Shown piece by piece: positions 18,641 through 26,980 of a DNA stretch of 64,000 bases (within the stretch, counting starts at the first letter, position 1; each line of letters opens with the position of its first letter). Where the stretch lies: contig NZ_FZNV01000003.1 in NCBI RefSeq assembly GCF_900188415.1, positions 558,001 to 622,000 of the forward strand. The letters are read 5' to 3'. Made by a program: the position numbers and the translations under genes. The notes under the pieces were generated by a model that was not told the DNA's origin, did not search any database, and saw only the letters and a list, made by a program, of their open reading frames with translations. The stretch is from Maribacter sedimenticola (lineage in GTDB: Bacteria > Bacteroidota > Bacteroidia > Flavobacteriales > Flavobacteriaceae).

Positions 18641-20512
18641 CTAGGTTTTGTGTTTATTGTCCAGTGGAATGTTTATGGTTACCAAAGTTCCTACACCGGG
18701 ACGACTATTAAGATCAAAAGTTCCCCCAATGAAATCGGTTCTAAATGCAATACTTTTTAACCCCATTCCTTTCCCTGTCTCTATAGCCTCTGGTTCAAAA
18801 CCTTTTCCATCATCTTCTATCGTAAGGTCGAACCATTCTTCGCTGTATGTGATCTGTACCAGAACTTCCTTCGCTTGGGCATATTTGACGATGTTATTCA
18901 AGCCTTCTTGAACAATTCTGAATAACATAATATTGGTATTGTTATCAAATATTTTTTCAGTTCCGTGAACATGAAATTGGGCATCGAAATCATGTACCGC
19001 ATCCATTTTTAGTACTAGGTCATCTAGAGCTTTCCTAAGTCCTAATTTTTTTAAGGACTGAGGCATCATTTCATGGGCAATCTTTCTTACTTCGGTACAG
19101 GCCTCATCAATCATCTGGCTAGCGGTTCCGTAGATTTTTTTAGAATTATTGTCATCAAAATTAATCTGTAAACTGCCTATATTCACTTTCAAACTAGAAA
19201 GTAAGTTTCCTAAACCGTCATGCAAATCTCTAGCAATTCTTGTGCGCTCCTTTTCCTGTCCTTCTAGCATCGAACGCATCGATATAATTTGTTGCTCCCT
19301 ATTGGCTTCATTAAGTTCAAGTTGCCCTGCCTTTACCCGGTTTTGGTAATAAAGTAGAGCTATTAAAGAAACCAGAAGCAATCCTCCTAGGGAAAATAGT
19401 AATGTAGTCATACGATCTTGACTTTTTTGATTTATCACCTCTTCTTCTAAGAGCTGAATTTTTAATTGATCTTTTTCAAACTTAACCTTCATATCGGCCA
19501 TCGCCTCCAAACTACTTTCACTGAGTTTGTATTCTTCTTGTATTTTTTTCTGTTGCTCCAGCAATTGATAAGCGGTTTTATAATCTTTGTTCAATACGTA
19601 GAGCTGTCGTTTAACGTCCATTATGCTGTTTTGAAAACCGATTCTTTCAGCAACTCCATTGAACTGCTCTGCAATTTCAATAAGGTGCCTTGCACTTTTA
19701 AACCCGTGGCCTTGAATTAATTCTGATATCGAGGTGGTATCTATGTTTTGTTCTGCTGCTGCATAAATCATGGAGGCTATGCTGAGCATAGATTCAACTA
19801 CCCCTATATTATTAGCTTCGTTTCTGTGGTCGTACCCTTGGAGGTAATTTTTAGTGGCCAAATCCAAATCCCCGTTTATTCTATGGCATTCCCCCATGCC
19901 TTGATAGAGTCGGGCAATATCAATATGTGATATCGGTTGCTCTTTTAATCTAAATTTCAAAGCCTTTTCATACTTATTGAGTGCTCCTTTAGTATTTCCG
20001 CTAGTATATTCTGCAATAGCCCAGTTGTTGAGCACACCAGCTTGACGTTCAGCATCGGGTATTTTTAAGAAGTAATCAAAGGCCTGTTGATAGGAGAGCA
20101 GGGCTTCATTTAGTGAGCCGTACTCCGTAAGGAATACGGCCTTGGTGTCAGACACATTCCCCAAGCCATAGTAATCTTCTATCACTGAGAACTTGGCCGC
20201 AGCACTATCTAAATATGCAGTTTTCTTATCCATCTGATCAAAACCAAGGCACCAGGCCAATCTATGAAATGATTTACCGATTAGCCTTGGATTTTTAGTG
20301 ATTTTCGAAAGCTTCAAGGCCTTATTGGCGTACAACTCAGACTCTTCTCCGGCATATAGGAGGTAAGCAATCCTCAGATATGCCTCACATTTTACTGAAT
20401 CCTCAGGCATTGATTTTACCACGATTCGTAAACTATCTAATTCTTTTGATTGCCCGTTCATCAAATTGAAACCAATTATAAATAAAATAATGAATAGCCG
20501 TTTTGCCAGCAT
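18641..20512 (-). CDS. TPR-containing sensor histidine kinase (HisKA_3/NarX type)
   Basis: The 623-residue protein has a signal peptide (about 1-20), a periplasmic TPR array (about 25-330), a coiled linker, one transmembrane helix (about 373-395, LLFSLGGLLLVSLIALLYY), a HisKA_3 dimerisation helix with His431 (RIARDLHDGLGN) and a HATPase_c domain (about 525-620; N box IVQEGLNNIVKYAQA, then DDGKGFEPE and GMGLKSI). It phosphorylates the adjacent NarL-type regulator. The TPR sensor has no recognisable ligand site, so the signal is unknown. It is transcribed away from the cyclase gene. Confidence 0.92.
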   Translation of the reverse strand: MLAKRLFIILFIIGFNLMNGQSKELDSLRIVVKSMPEDSVKCEAYLRIAYLLYAGEESELYANKALKLSKITKNPRLIGKSFHRLAWCLGFDQMDKKTAYLDSAAAKFSVIEDYYGLGNVSDTKAVFLTEYGSLNEALLSYQQAFDYFLKIPDAERQAGVLNNWAIAEYTSGNTKGALNKYEKALKFRLKEQPISHIDIARLYQGMGECHRINGDLDLATKNYLQGYDHRNEANNIGVVESMLSIASMIYAAAEQNIDTTSISELIQGHGFKSARHLIEIAEQFNGVAERIGFQNSIMDVKRQLYVLNKDYKTAYQLLEQQKKIQEEYKLSESSLEAMADMKVKFEKDQLKIQLLEEEVINQKSQDRMTTLLFSLGGLLLVSLIALLYYQNRVKAGQLELNEANREQQIISMRSMLEGQEKERTRIARDLHDGLGNLLSSLKVNIGSLQINFDDNNSKKIYGTASQMIDEACTEVRKIAHEMMPQSLKKLGLRKALDDLVLKMDAVHDFDAQFHVHGTEKIFDNNTNIMLFRIVQEGLNNIVKYAQAKEVLVQITYSEEWFDLTIEDDGKGFEPEAIETGKGMGLKSIAFRTDFIGGTFDLNSRPGVGTLVTINIPLDNKHKT

Positions 20513-20651
20513 GCTAATAACTTTTACAGTAATAAATCAATCCACCATAGATTTTGATAGCCTTTTGTGTTTTGAGTGGAATTTAAATTTGATATGGTCA
20601 AAGTTATCGAATTCTAGGCCCCATACAACATCTAAAACAATGATTATCAGT

Positions 20652-20669
20652 ATCACACAATTGTGTGAT
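20652..20669. promoter_or_regulatory. 18-bp perfect palindrome, candidate operator
   Basis: ATCACACAATTGTGTGAT is a perfect inverted repeat between the divergent kinase and cyclase genes. The half-sites recall CRP/FNR-superfamily operators but with the arms in reverse order (TCACA...TGTGA). It lies 71 bases upstream of the -7 box of the cyclase gene. The cognate regulator is not known. Confidence 0.5.
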
Positions 20670-20739
20670 GTCTCCTTAAAGAGAAGTATGATTTTTTAAA
20701 ATCACAGAATAGGGTGTAAAAAAAACGAAGGTCCAAATC

Positions 20740-20747
20740 TAACTTTG
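20740..20747 (+). promoter_or_regulatory. -7 box before the ferredoxin-cyclase-globin gene
   Basis: TAACTTTG matches TAnnTTTG exactly. Transcription would begin around 20754, which supports translation from ATG 20797 and argues against an upstream in-frame GTG at 20752. No clear TTG -33 element is seen. Confidence 0.5.
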
Positions 20748-20796
20748 ACCAGTGCCAAAAAATACAATAGGAAAAGCTTCATTAATTCAAATTCAA

Positions 20797-22116
20797 ATGG
20801 TTAACAAGATAACATATTCAGCAATTAACAGGCAGGTAGACTTCGAATCCAATGCCAATACACTTTTGGATATATCAATCAAGAATGGAATTCCTCACTT
20901 ACATGAATGCGGAGGGAATGGCATCTGTACTACCTGTAGGGTTAGGGTAATGGACGGGATAAATAATTTAAGTCCTAAAACAGAATTCGAAAATGCAAGT
21001 TGCCAAGTCAGAAAGTGGGATCCATCTATTCGTTTGGCATGTCAGGCACGTCCTAAAGGAAATGTTACGCTACAACGTTTAATATGGTCTAGTGGGGAAA
21101 TTAACAATCTACAAAAAGAATTAGTCCCTAGAGGACGTGCAGAAGAAAAACCAATTGCCATTCTTTTCTGTGACCTTAGAAATTTTACGAACCTTTCTTC
21201 CCATAATCTCAACTTTGATATTGCGTATATGCTCAACAAATTTTATACGGCATTAGGAGAGCCAATTTTGATGAACAATGGTGTTATTTATCAATATGTA
21301 GGGGATGAGATAGTGGGTGTATTTGGTACCACGGGAGGCACCGCCCAAAAAAATTGCGAAGATGCGATTCGGGCGGCACTAGGTATGCAGTATTCACTTG
21401 AATCACTTAACAGATCTGATCTTAAAGATATCGACATTAAACTAAAATCGGGAATAGGCATCAACTTTGGCTCCGCTTTTTTAGGTCATCTAGGACATCC
21501 TACACATAAACAGTTTTCTGTCATTGGTGACCCTGTTAATGTGGCGAGTAGAATCCAGAACGAAACCAAGGCAACGGATACCGATATTCTAATATCAGAT
21601 ACGGTTTTGAAAAATGTTGATAAAGATTCGATAGTCATTGGACGCAAATTCTGCAACAAAGTAGCAGGTAAGGAAGATGCTTTGAATTTATTTGAACTAA
21701 AAGGGTTCAAAGCCATGGATCTTCAATTAGAATTGCAAGCTTCAATGAATTTAATGCTTGAGGACGAGGTGGGGTTCGCAAAAATCTTCTATGATAAGGT
21801 GTTCAAGTTAGCTCCTTTTGTGCGGGCCCTATTTCGTAAAAACATGACAGACCAAGGGAGGTTGCTTACACATATGCTCGGAGGCATCGTTTATTCGCTT
21901 TCTAGACCAGAACATTTAATGAAAGGATTGGCTAAACTCGGTCAGAGCCATGTCAATTATGGCGTAAAGGCGGAATACTACCCTATTGTCAAACAAGCAA
22001 TGCTTGAAACTATTAATGAAGTTTTGGGAGATAATAAAACTAATCGAACAATTGAAGCTTGGAATGAAGCGCTGAATTTTGTGATAGATACTATGAAAAC
22101 ACATGCACATTCATAA
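20797..22116 (+). CDS. [2Fe-2S] ferredoxin - class III nucleotide cyclase - globin fusion
   Basis: From ATG 20797 the product has 439 residues in three modules. Residues 1-105 are a plant-type ferredoxin with Cys38, Cys44, Cys47 (C-x5-C-x2-C) and Cys82. Residues about 115-310 are a class III adenylate/guanylate cyclase with metal aspartates Asp126 (FCDLRNFT) and Asp170 (YVGDE) and the VIGDPVNVASR motif. The usual adenine-selecting Lys before xxGD is Gln here, so the nucleotide made is uncertain. Residues about 320-439 are a flavohaemoglobin-like globin: Tyr332 (B10), Phe346 (CD1), Gln353 (E7) and proximal His385 (F8), with B10-CD1 and E7-F8 spacings equal to flavohaemoglobin. There is no membrane segment. 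It is probably a redox- and gas-sensing cyclase. Confidence 0.85.
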   Translation: MVNKITYSAINRQVDFESNANTLLDISIKNGIPHLHECGGNGICTTCRVRVMDGINNLSPKTEFENASCQVRKWDPSIRLACQARPKGNVTLQRLIWSSGEINNLQKELVPRGRAEEKPIAILFCDLRNFTNLSSHNLNFDIAYMLNKFYTALGEPILMNNGVIYQYVGDEIVGVFGTTGGTAQKNCEDAIRAALGMQYSLESLNRSDLKDIDIKLKSGIGINFGSAFLGHLGHPTHKQFSVIGDPVNVASRIQNETKATDTDILISDTVLKNVDKDSIVIGRKFCNKVAGKEDALNLFELKGFKAMDLQLELQASMNLMLEDEVGFAKIFYDKVFKLAPFVRALFRKNMTDQGRLLTHMLGGIVYSLSRPEHLMKGLAKLGQSHVNYGVKAEYYPIVKQAMLETINEVLGDNKTNRTIEAWNEALNFVIDTMKTHAHS

Positions 22117-22198
22117 TCAACGCATTCATAAGGGTAAGGGTTAAAAAATAAATAAAAGCTAAAAGCATACCAATTAATATAAATTTAAAAGAACAGTT

Positions 22199-23596
22199 AT
22201 GTCAACAAAAGTTAAAGTAAAGGAGTTGGAAGATTCGATTTTGGAAGCCTTTAAAACGCAGATCAGAGGGGAAGTTATATTCCCAAATGATGATACATAC
22301 GACGAGACGCGAAAAATTTACAATGCCATGATCGATAAGCGACCGGGAATGTTCGTAATGTGTACGAATGCCGCGGATGTTATCTACGCGGTAAATTTTG
22401 GAAGGGAGAACAACCTTTTAATTGCCGTCAGGGGAGGCGGTCATAATGGTGGTGGCCTAGGTCTTTGTGATGATGGAATGGTCATAGATTTATCTGGCAT
22501 AAAATTCGTACATGTAGATGTAGAGAATAGCACAGTTAGAGTAGGCGGAGGAAATTTATGGGGAGAAGTAGATCATGCAACCCATCCGTTTGGACTTGCT
22601 GTTCCAGCTGGTATCATTTCCACCACTGGAGTTGGAGGTCTCACCTTGGGCGGTGGTGTAGGATATCTTTCGAGAATGTACGGCCTTACTATTGACAATT
22701 TACTTGAAGCAGACATGATATTGGCAGATGGTTCATTTGTGACCGTAAACGCTAAACAGAATACAGATTTGTTTTGGGCTATTCGCGGAGGGGGTGGTAA
22801 TTTTGGTATAGTTACTTCCTTTAAATTTCAAGCTCATCCTGTAAAAAATATTATTGGAGGGCCTTCGTTATGGCCTATTGAAAAAATAGATGAAGTGATG
22901 GAATGGTATCATAAATTCTTAAACGATGCCCCGGATGAGCTGAACGGATTTATTGCAACAATGGTCATTCCAGGGGCTCCTTTTCCGGAGGAGCTACACA
23001 ACAAAATGTTCTGTGGTATTGTTTGGTCATATCTTGGTGAACCTGAGAAACTGGAAGAAGTTTTTAAACCCGTCCTTGACATGAATCCGGTCTTTTACCA
23101 TGTCGGCGAAATGCCGTACCCTTCCATTCAGACCTTGTTCGACGGGATGCTTCCCCCTGGCTTACAATGGTATTGGAGAGCCGACTATTTCAATGACCTA
23201 GGTCCGGAAGTTAGAGCCAAGCATTTGGAATTTGGATCCAAAATTCCCACGCCTCTTTCACAAATGCACTTATACCCTATCAGTGGAGCGGCTAGCAGGG
23301 TCGGAAAGGAAGAAACTCCTTGGGCCAATAGGGATGCTAAATATGCTGGTGTAATCGTAGGGGTCGACCCTGACCCAAAAAATGCGAATAAGATTACAAA
23401 TTGGTGCAAGGAGTATTGGGAAGCACTACATCCCTATTCGACAGGGGGAGCTTATTTGAACTTCATTATGGACGAGGGTCAAGAGCGAATAAAAGCGAGT
23501 TATAAACAAAATTATGAGCGCTTGGTCCAAATAAAAAAGAAGTATGATCCTAAAAATCTGTTTAGAGTTAATCAAAATATTAAACCAAAAGATTAG
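22199..23596 (+). CDS. FAD-linked oxidase of the berberine-bridge enzyme family
   Basis: The 465-residue protein has a PCMH-type FAD-binding domain (about 40-215) with RGGGHNGGG, whose His is the usual 8-alpha-histidyl flavin anchor, and GGGVGYLSRMYGLTIDN. The second anchoring Cys found in bicovalent members is absent at that place (LSR), so flavin would be held by His only. The C-terminal BBE element (LFRVNQNI) is present. No signal peptide is seen, so it is cytosolic. It follows the cyclase gene after 82 bases in the same direction and may be cotranscribed. Substrates of such oxidases range from sugars to alkaloids; none can be named here. Confidence 0.88.
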   Translation: MSTKVKVKELEDSILEAFKTQIRGEVIFPNDDTYDETRKIYNAMIDKRPGMFVMCTNAADVIYAVNFGRENNLLIAVRGGGHNGGGLGLCDDGMVIDLSGIKFVHVDVENSTVRVGGGNLWGEVDHATHPFGLAVPAGIISTTGVGGLTLGGGVGYLSRMYGLTIDNLLEADMILADGSFVTVNAKQNTDLFWAIRGGGGNFGIVTSFKFQAHPVKNIIGGPSLWPIEKIDEVMEWYHKFLNDAPDELNGFIATMVIPGAPFPEELHNKMFCGIVWSYLGEPEKLEEVFKPVLDMNPVFYHVGEMPYPSIQTLFDGMLPPGLQWYWRADYFNDLGPEVRAKHLEFGSKIPTPLSQMHLYPISGAASRVGKEETPWANRDAKYAGVIVGVDPDPKNANKITNWCKEYWEALHPYSTGGAYLNFIMDEGQERIKASYKQNYERLVQIKKKYDPKNLFRVNQNIKPKD

Positions 23597-23758
23597 GAAT
23601 ATAAATTTATGATTTATTGGAAATTATTAATAGAGGAAAATGATACTATTCTGGAACCGACCTAATAACCAGTTTTATATCCTGCTGGGCTAGCTGAAAG
23701 GTTAGAAATTATTGGTTCTACCTAAATTTCGGGATGATATTACCCATCTAATAAACAG

Positions 23759-23786
23759 AGGCCTTCATGAAAACGGAGGCTTTTTC
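23759..23786 (+). terminator. Probable terminator after the BBE oxidase gene
   Basis: GCCTTC pairs with GGAGGC across a short A-rich loop (one G-U pair), followed by five T residues. It lies 163 bases after the stop codon. Confidence 0.6.
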
Positions 23787-24064
23787 TTATTTACTTGCAC
23801 GATTTGTACACTTTTTAAAATCACTACCTTTCCTTAAAATTTAACCTAAGTAAGCTCCAAATCCATCCAATAAGCTTAAATTATAAATTGCATTTTACGA
23901 GCAACTAGTTTTTTAAAAATACAGAATCACAGGACTATCTTAAATTTATTTATGTAAAAGTCACGTAAAACGAACGTTTTATAAAACTAATTTTCACACT
24001 CATTTGACTTAAATTCAATCTATTTATATCAAATTTTAACTGAAAAAGAAAAAATTTTCAAAAG

Positions 24065-24083
24065 TGTGCACAAAATGTGCATT
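24065..24083 (+). repeat. Right copy of the TGTGCA-type repeat
   Basis: TGTGCACAAAATGTGCATT matches 17374-17392 at 17 of 19 bases. It sits 49 bases before the right tRNA repeat. Together the pair brackets the island interior, as arm-type integrase sites would. Confidence 0.5.
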
Positions 24084-24094
24084 GCGGAAAAACG

Positions 24095-24123
24095 AAAAAG
24101 CCCCCACATTTGTGAAGGCTTTT
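24095..24123 (-). terminator. Terminator of tRNA-Ala
   Basis: AAAAAGCC and GGCTTTT form a stem around a CACA-TTGTG inner hairpin, just downstream of the tRNA on the minus strand. It would have arrived with the island, replacing the original terminator now at 17187-17218. Confidence 0.65.
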
Positions 24124-24133
24124 GTTAACTATG

Positions 24134-24207
24134 TGGAGAATACCGGATTCGAACCGGTGACCTCTTGCCTGCCAGGCAAGCGCTCTAGCCAACTGAGCTA
24201 ATCCCCC
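24134..24207 (-). tRNA. tRNA-Ala(GGC)
   Basis: The 74-base cloverleaf folds fully: acceptor GGGGGAT with ATTCTCC including the G3-U70 pair that marks alanine tRNAs, D arm GCTC/GAGC, anticodon arm CTTGC-CTGGCAG-GCAAG with anticodon GGC, and T arm ACCGG-TTCGAAT-CCGGT. The discriminator is A and CCA is not encoded. Its 3' 42 bases are repeated at 17220-17261, so it is the integration site of the adjacent island. Confidence 0.97.
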
Positions 24208-24261
24208 AATTTTTAGAACGGGTCAAAGGAAATACTTTTTGGCAAAGTATCAAAAAACTAT

Positions 24262-25059
24262 CTAATCTTTCTTTACGCTAAGGACCAATACCGGTACCGG
24301 AGCATAAAACTCGGCCTTGGAAATCGTACTTTTCTCCCATAACTTTTTAAAGAATCCCCTTTTTCTTCTAAAAACGCATAACAAATCTGGATGTTGAGCT
24401 TGGAAATGTTCCAACACACCTAAATAAGTGGTTTGGTTCTGAGTAAACGTCATTTGAGAACTAATGTCCATTAATGCGGTATTGACCTTGAGGTCATCAT
24501 CAGAATAACCGGGGGTTTTTACCAATAATAGATTTACCTCAGAACTATGTTTTTTCTTGATGTCGATCAAAGGATCAAGAATACGTTTTCTTTTTAGTAT
24601 GCCAGATTTAAATGCCACAAGAATGGTCTTGAATTTTTTATAGGTTGTTCCCTTTGGCACGATAAGGGTAGGTATATTGGTTCTTTTAATAATAGCTCCT
24701 GAGGTCTGGCCCAAATAAAATTCTTCCTGTACGTCATTACTTCTTGGGGCCAAGATAATAAGGTCTATTCCCAATTCTTTGTCCAATTCCCTTAACCCGT
24801 CCGCCAATTCGCCATTGAAATTAACGATCTTGATTTCATTACCGTCAACTTTCACTTGCCCCACAATATCCTTAAGTCGCTCCCTGCTATTTTCCGCAAT
24901 TTTTTGGGTTATGTTGGTTAAGGTGCCTGTCTTTCCAGTAACGTTAAAAACCTCCATTACATAAATCTGGGCGTTAAAATCAGCTGCAAAATCTACTGCA
25001 TATTGCAATGTTTCGTGGGCGTCCGTAGAGGTTCCAATTGGTACAAGAATGTTCATCAT
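24262..25059 (-). CDS. Universal stress protein with two Usp domains
   Basis: The 265-residue protein has a full N-terminal UspA fold (about 1-140; start MNILVPIGTSTDAHETLQYA, and SGAIIKRTNIPTLIVPKG as the closing G-x-S/T-like nucleotide segment) and a second, more diverged half (about 145-265). Tandem Usp proteins of this length are common in flavobacteria and respond to starvation and oxidative or membrane stress. The start could be the first or second of two adjacent ATG codons. It reads toward the tRNA and is divergent from the acetyltransferase gene. Confidence 0.88.
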   Translation of the reverse strand: MMNILVPIGTSTDAHETLQYAVDFAADFNAQIYVMEVFNVTGKTGTLTNITQKIAENSRERLKDIVGQVKVDGNEIKIVNFNGELADGLRELDKELGIDLIILAPRSNDVQEEFYLGQTSGAIIKRTNIPTLIVPKGTTYKKFKTILVAFKSGILKRKRILDPLIDIKKKHSSEVNLLLVKTPGYSDDDLKVNTALMDISSQMTFTQNQTTYLGVLEHFQAQHPDLLCVFRRKRGFFKKLWEKSTISKAEFYAPVPVLVLSVKKD

Positions 25060-25112
25060 ATTAAGAATTGTTGTTTATTACCCTAAATTTACGATTTATA
25101 TAAATCGGTTTT

Positions 25113-25613
25113 ATGATTGAGCTGGCAAAGATATCGGAATTAAATGAAATTTTACATTTAACGGATGCCTGTAGAATTGCAATGGAAAACAAAGGCATTT
25201 ATCAATGGACCACTGATTACCCCTCACGAAAAGCTTTTTTGAACGATCTAGACCGTAATGAACTTTTTACTCTAAAAAACCAACAAACCATTATAGGATG
25301 CATTGTAATATCAACCTACATGGATACCGAATATTCACCCGTGTCATGGTTGACCCCTAATGGATTAAATTACTACATCCATAGATTAGCGGTACATCCT
25401 AACTTTCAAGGTAAGGGTTTTGCCCAGCGCCTTATGGATTTTGGAGAGGATTTTGCCAAAAAAAACAAGGCCCTTTCCATTAGGTTGGATACCTTTAGCC
25501 AAAATAAACGTAACCAGAAATTTTACGAACAGCGTGGCTATAAAAGGTTAGAAGATATCTTTTTTCCCCAACAAAGCCCATACCCTTTTCATTGCTATGA
25601 ACTCGTCTTATAA
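25113..25613 (+). CDS. GNAT-family N-acetyltransferase
   Basis: The 166-residue protein shows the GNAT core, with the acetyl-CoA pyrophosphate loop in VHPNFQGKGFAQRLMD (Q-x-x-G-x-G/A type, about residues 94-110) and the C-terminal FYEQRGYKRL. The acceptor substrate cannot be predicted. It lies immediately upstream of a MATE transporter gene (gap 11 bases), so both are probably cotranscribed; whether they share a substrate is unknown. Confidence 0.85.
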   Translation: MIELAKISELNEILHLTDACRIAMENKGIYQWTTDYPSRKAFLNDLDRNELFTLKNQQTIIGCIVISTYMDTEYSPVSWLTPNGLNYYIHRLAVHPNFQGKGFAQRLMDFGEDFAKKNKALSIRLDTFSQNKRNQKFYEQRGYKRLEDIFFPQQSPYPFHCYELVL

Positions 25614-25624
25614 AATCCCTTTTT

Positions 25625-26959
25625 TTGAAAACTTCAGTTAATTTCAAAGCAATCAATAAATTGGCCATACCCGCTACCATTGCAGGTATAGCAGAACCCC
25701 TTTTGTCTATTACGGATACCGCAATTGTAGGCAATATTCCCGTAGATGGACTTGAATCCTTGGCAGCGGCAGGAATTGTGGGATCCTTTCTTTCTGCACT
25801 TATCTGGATTTTGGGACAGACCCGTAGCGCCATATCGGCCATAATTTCTCAATATTTGGGAGCTGGAAAATTAGCGGAAGTCAAAACCTTACCGGCACAG
25901 GCCATTTTCTTGAACATTGGTTTAAGTGTCCTCATATTGTTATCCACCGTTTTTGTTATCAGGGATATTTTTGAACTATTAAATGCATCGGGCAAAATAT
26001 TGGAATACTGTATTAGCTATTACGCCATACGTGTATGGGGTTTTCCGTTGACTCTTTTTGTATTTGCCGTTATGGGAATCTTTAGGGGTCTTCAAAATAC
26101 ATATTGGCCCATGGTAATTGCCATTACAGGTGCCGTGTTGAACGTAATTTTTGATTTTGCCTTTGTGTACGGCATAGAGGGTTTCATTGATCCTATGTTT
26201 CTGGAAGGTGCCGCTTGGGCTAGTTTATTGGCACAGGCCGTTATGGCCATTTTGGCATTTTACCTACTATGGACAAAGACAGATATCAGCCTAAAATTAA
26301 GGTTGCCCATACATCCTGAACTGGGGAGGTTGGTGGTCATGAGCCTAAATTTATTTGTACGTGCAATTGCCTTGAACACGGCCATTGTTCTTGCAGCACG
26401 TGAGGCTACGGCACTTGGAGGTCAGTTTATAGGTGCGCACACCATTGCCATAAACCTATGGCTGTTTTCGGCATTCTTTATAGATGGTTATGGTGCTGCA
26501 GGAAATATTATGGGCGGTAGGCTTCTAGGGGAACGAAACTATGATGGACTTTGGACCTTGGCAAAAAAAATCATTAAGTACGGACTTTGGGTCAGTGTAT
26601 TGATTATGGGGCTTGCCAGTATATTTTATAGGCCCTTGGGAAGTTTGTTTACAAATGAAACTTTAGTGCTCACTACGTTCTATAGTATATTTTATATCAT
26701 TATTTTAGGATTGCCCATTAATACCGTTGCCTTTGTATTGGATGGTGTTTTTAAAGGATTGGGTGAAATGAAATATTTACGAAATACCCTATTGGTGGCA
26801 ACCTTTTTAGGTTTTGTACCTATGCTTTTCTTAGGAAAGTATCTTAATTGGGGACTTACCGGAATATGGCTTGCATTCACCGTGTGGATGCTGATAAGGG
26901 GCGGCGCCTTGGTATGGAAGTTTAGAAACAAGTTTAAACCTTTATTGCAAAATCCGTAA
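25625..26959 (+). CDS. MATE-family multidrug/cation antiporter
   Basis: The 444-residue protein has about 12 hydrophobic helices in two homologous halves and the MATE opening PATIAGIAEPLLSITDTAIVG, which resembles DinF/NorM members. It would export organic cations or metabolites using Na+ or H+. The best start is TTG at 25625, because the reading frame holds conserved residues from there and no ATG precedes the first helix. It is 11 bases downstream of the GNAT gene and 21 bases upstream of an enoyl-CoA hydratase-like gene. Confidence 0.88.
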   Translation: MKTSVNFKAINKLAIPATIAGIAEPLLSITDTAIVGNIPVDGLESLAAAGIVGSFLSALIWILGQTRSAISAIISQYLGAGKLAEVKTLPAQAIFLNIGLSVLILLSTVFVIRDIFELLNASGKILEYCISYYAIRVWGFPLTLFVFAVMGIFRGLQNTYWPMVIAITGAVLNVIFDFAFVYGIEGFIDPMFLEGAAWASLLAQAVMAILAFYLLWTKTDISLKLRLPIHPELGRLVVMSLNLFVRAIALNTAIVLAAREATALGGQFIGAHTIAINLWLFSAFFIDGYGAAGNIMGGRLLGERNYDGLWTLAKKIIKYGLWVSVLIMGLASIFYRPLGSLFTNETLVLTTFYSIFYIIILGLPINTVAFVLDGVFKGLGEMKYLRNTLLVATFLGFVPMLFLGKYLNWGLTGIWLAFTVWMLIRGGALVWKFRNKFKPLLQNP

Positions 26960-26980
26960 TTTTATCACAAAGAAAATGCT

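Larger units (their letters stand above)
23597..24131. other. Non-coding right end of the island
   Basis: No gene was found in these 535 bases. They contain the terminator at 23759-23786, a TGTGCA-type repeat at 24065-24083 and the tRNA terminator at 24095-24123. Confidence 0.6.
17262..24175. mobile_element. 6.9-kb integrated genomic island at tRNA-Ala(GGC)
   Basis: The segment lies between the two 44-bp tRNA-Ala repeats. It carries a possible integrase stub next to the left repeat, a histidine kinase and response regulator, a ferredoxin-cyclase-globin gene and a BBE-type oxidase gene. Near each end is a 19-mer of the form TGTGCACArAmTGTGCATT (17374-17392 and 24065-24083, 17 of 19 identical), a plausible integrase arm site. 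No intact recombinase is visible, so the element now looks immobile. Boundaries are seen directly; the mechanism is inferred from the tRNA duplication. Confidence 0.8.

Noticed and set aside
20752-20796. Upstream GTG start for the ferredoxin-cyclase-globin gene
   Set aside because: The -7 box at 20740-20747 would start the mRNA about at this GTG, leaving no leader, and the added residues are not part of the ferredoxin fold.
25620-25640. Frameshift between GNAT and MATE genes
   Set aside because: The MATE gene reads intact from TTG 25625 and the 11-base gap is normal for coupled genes.
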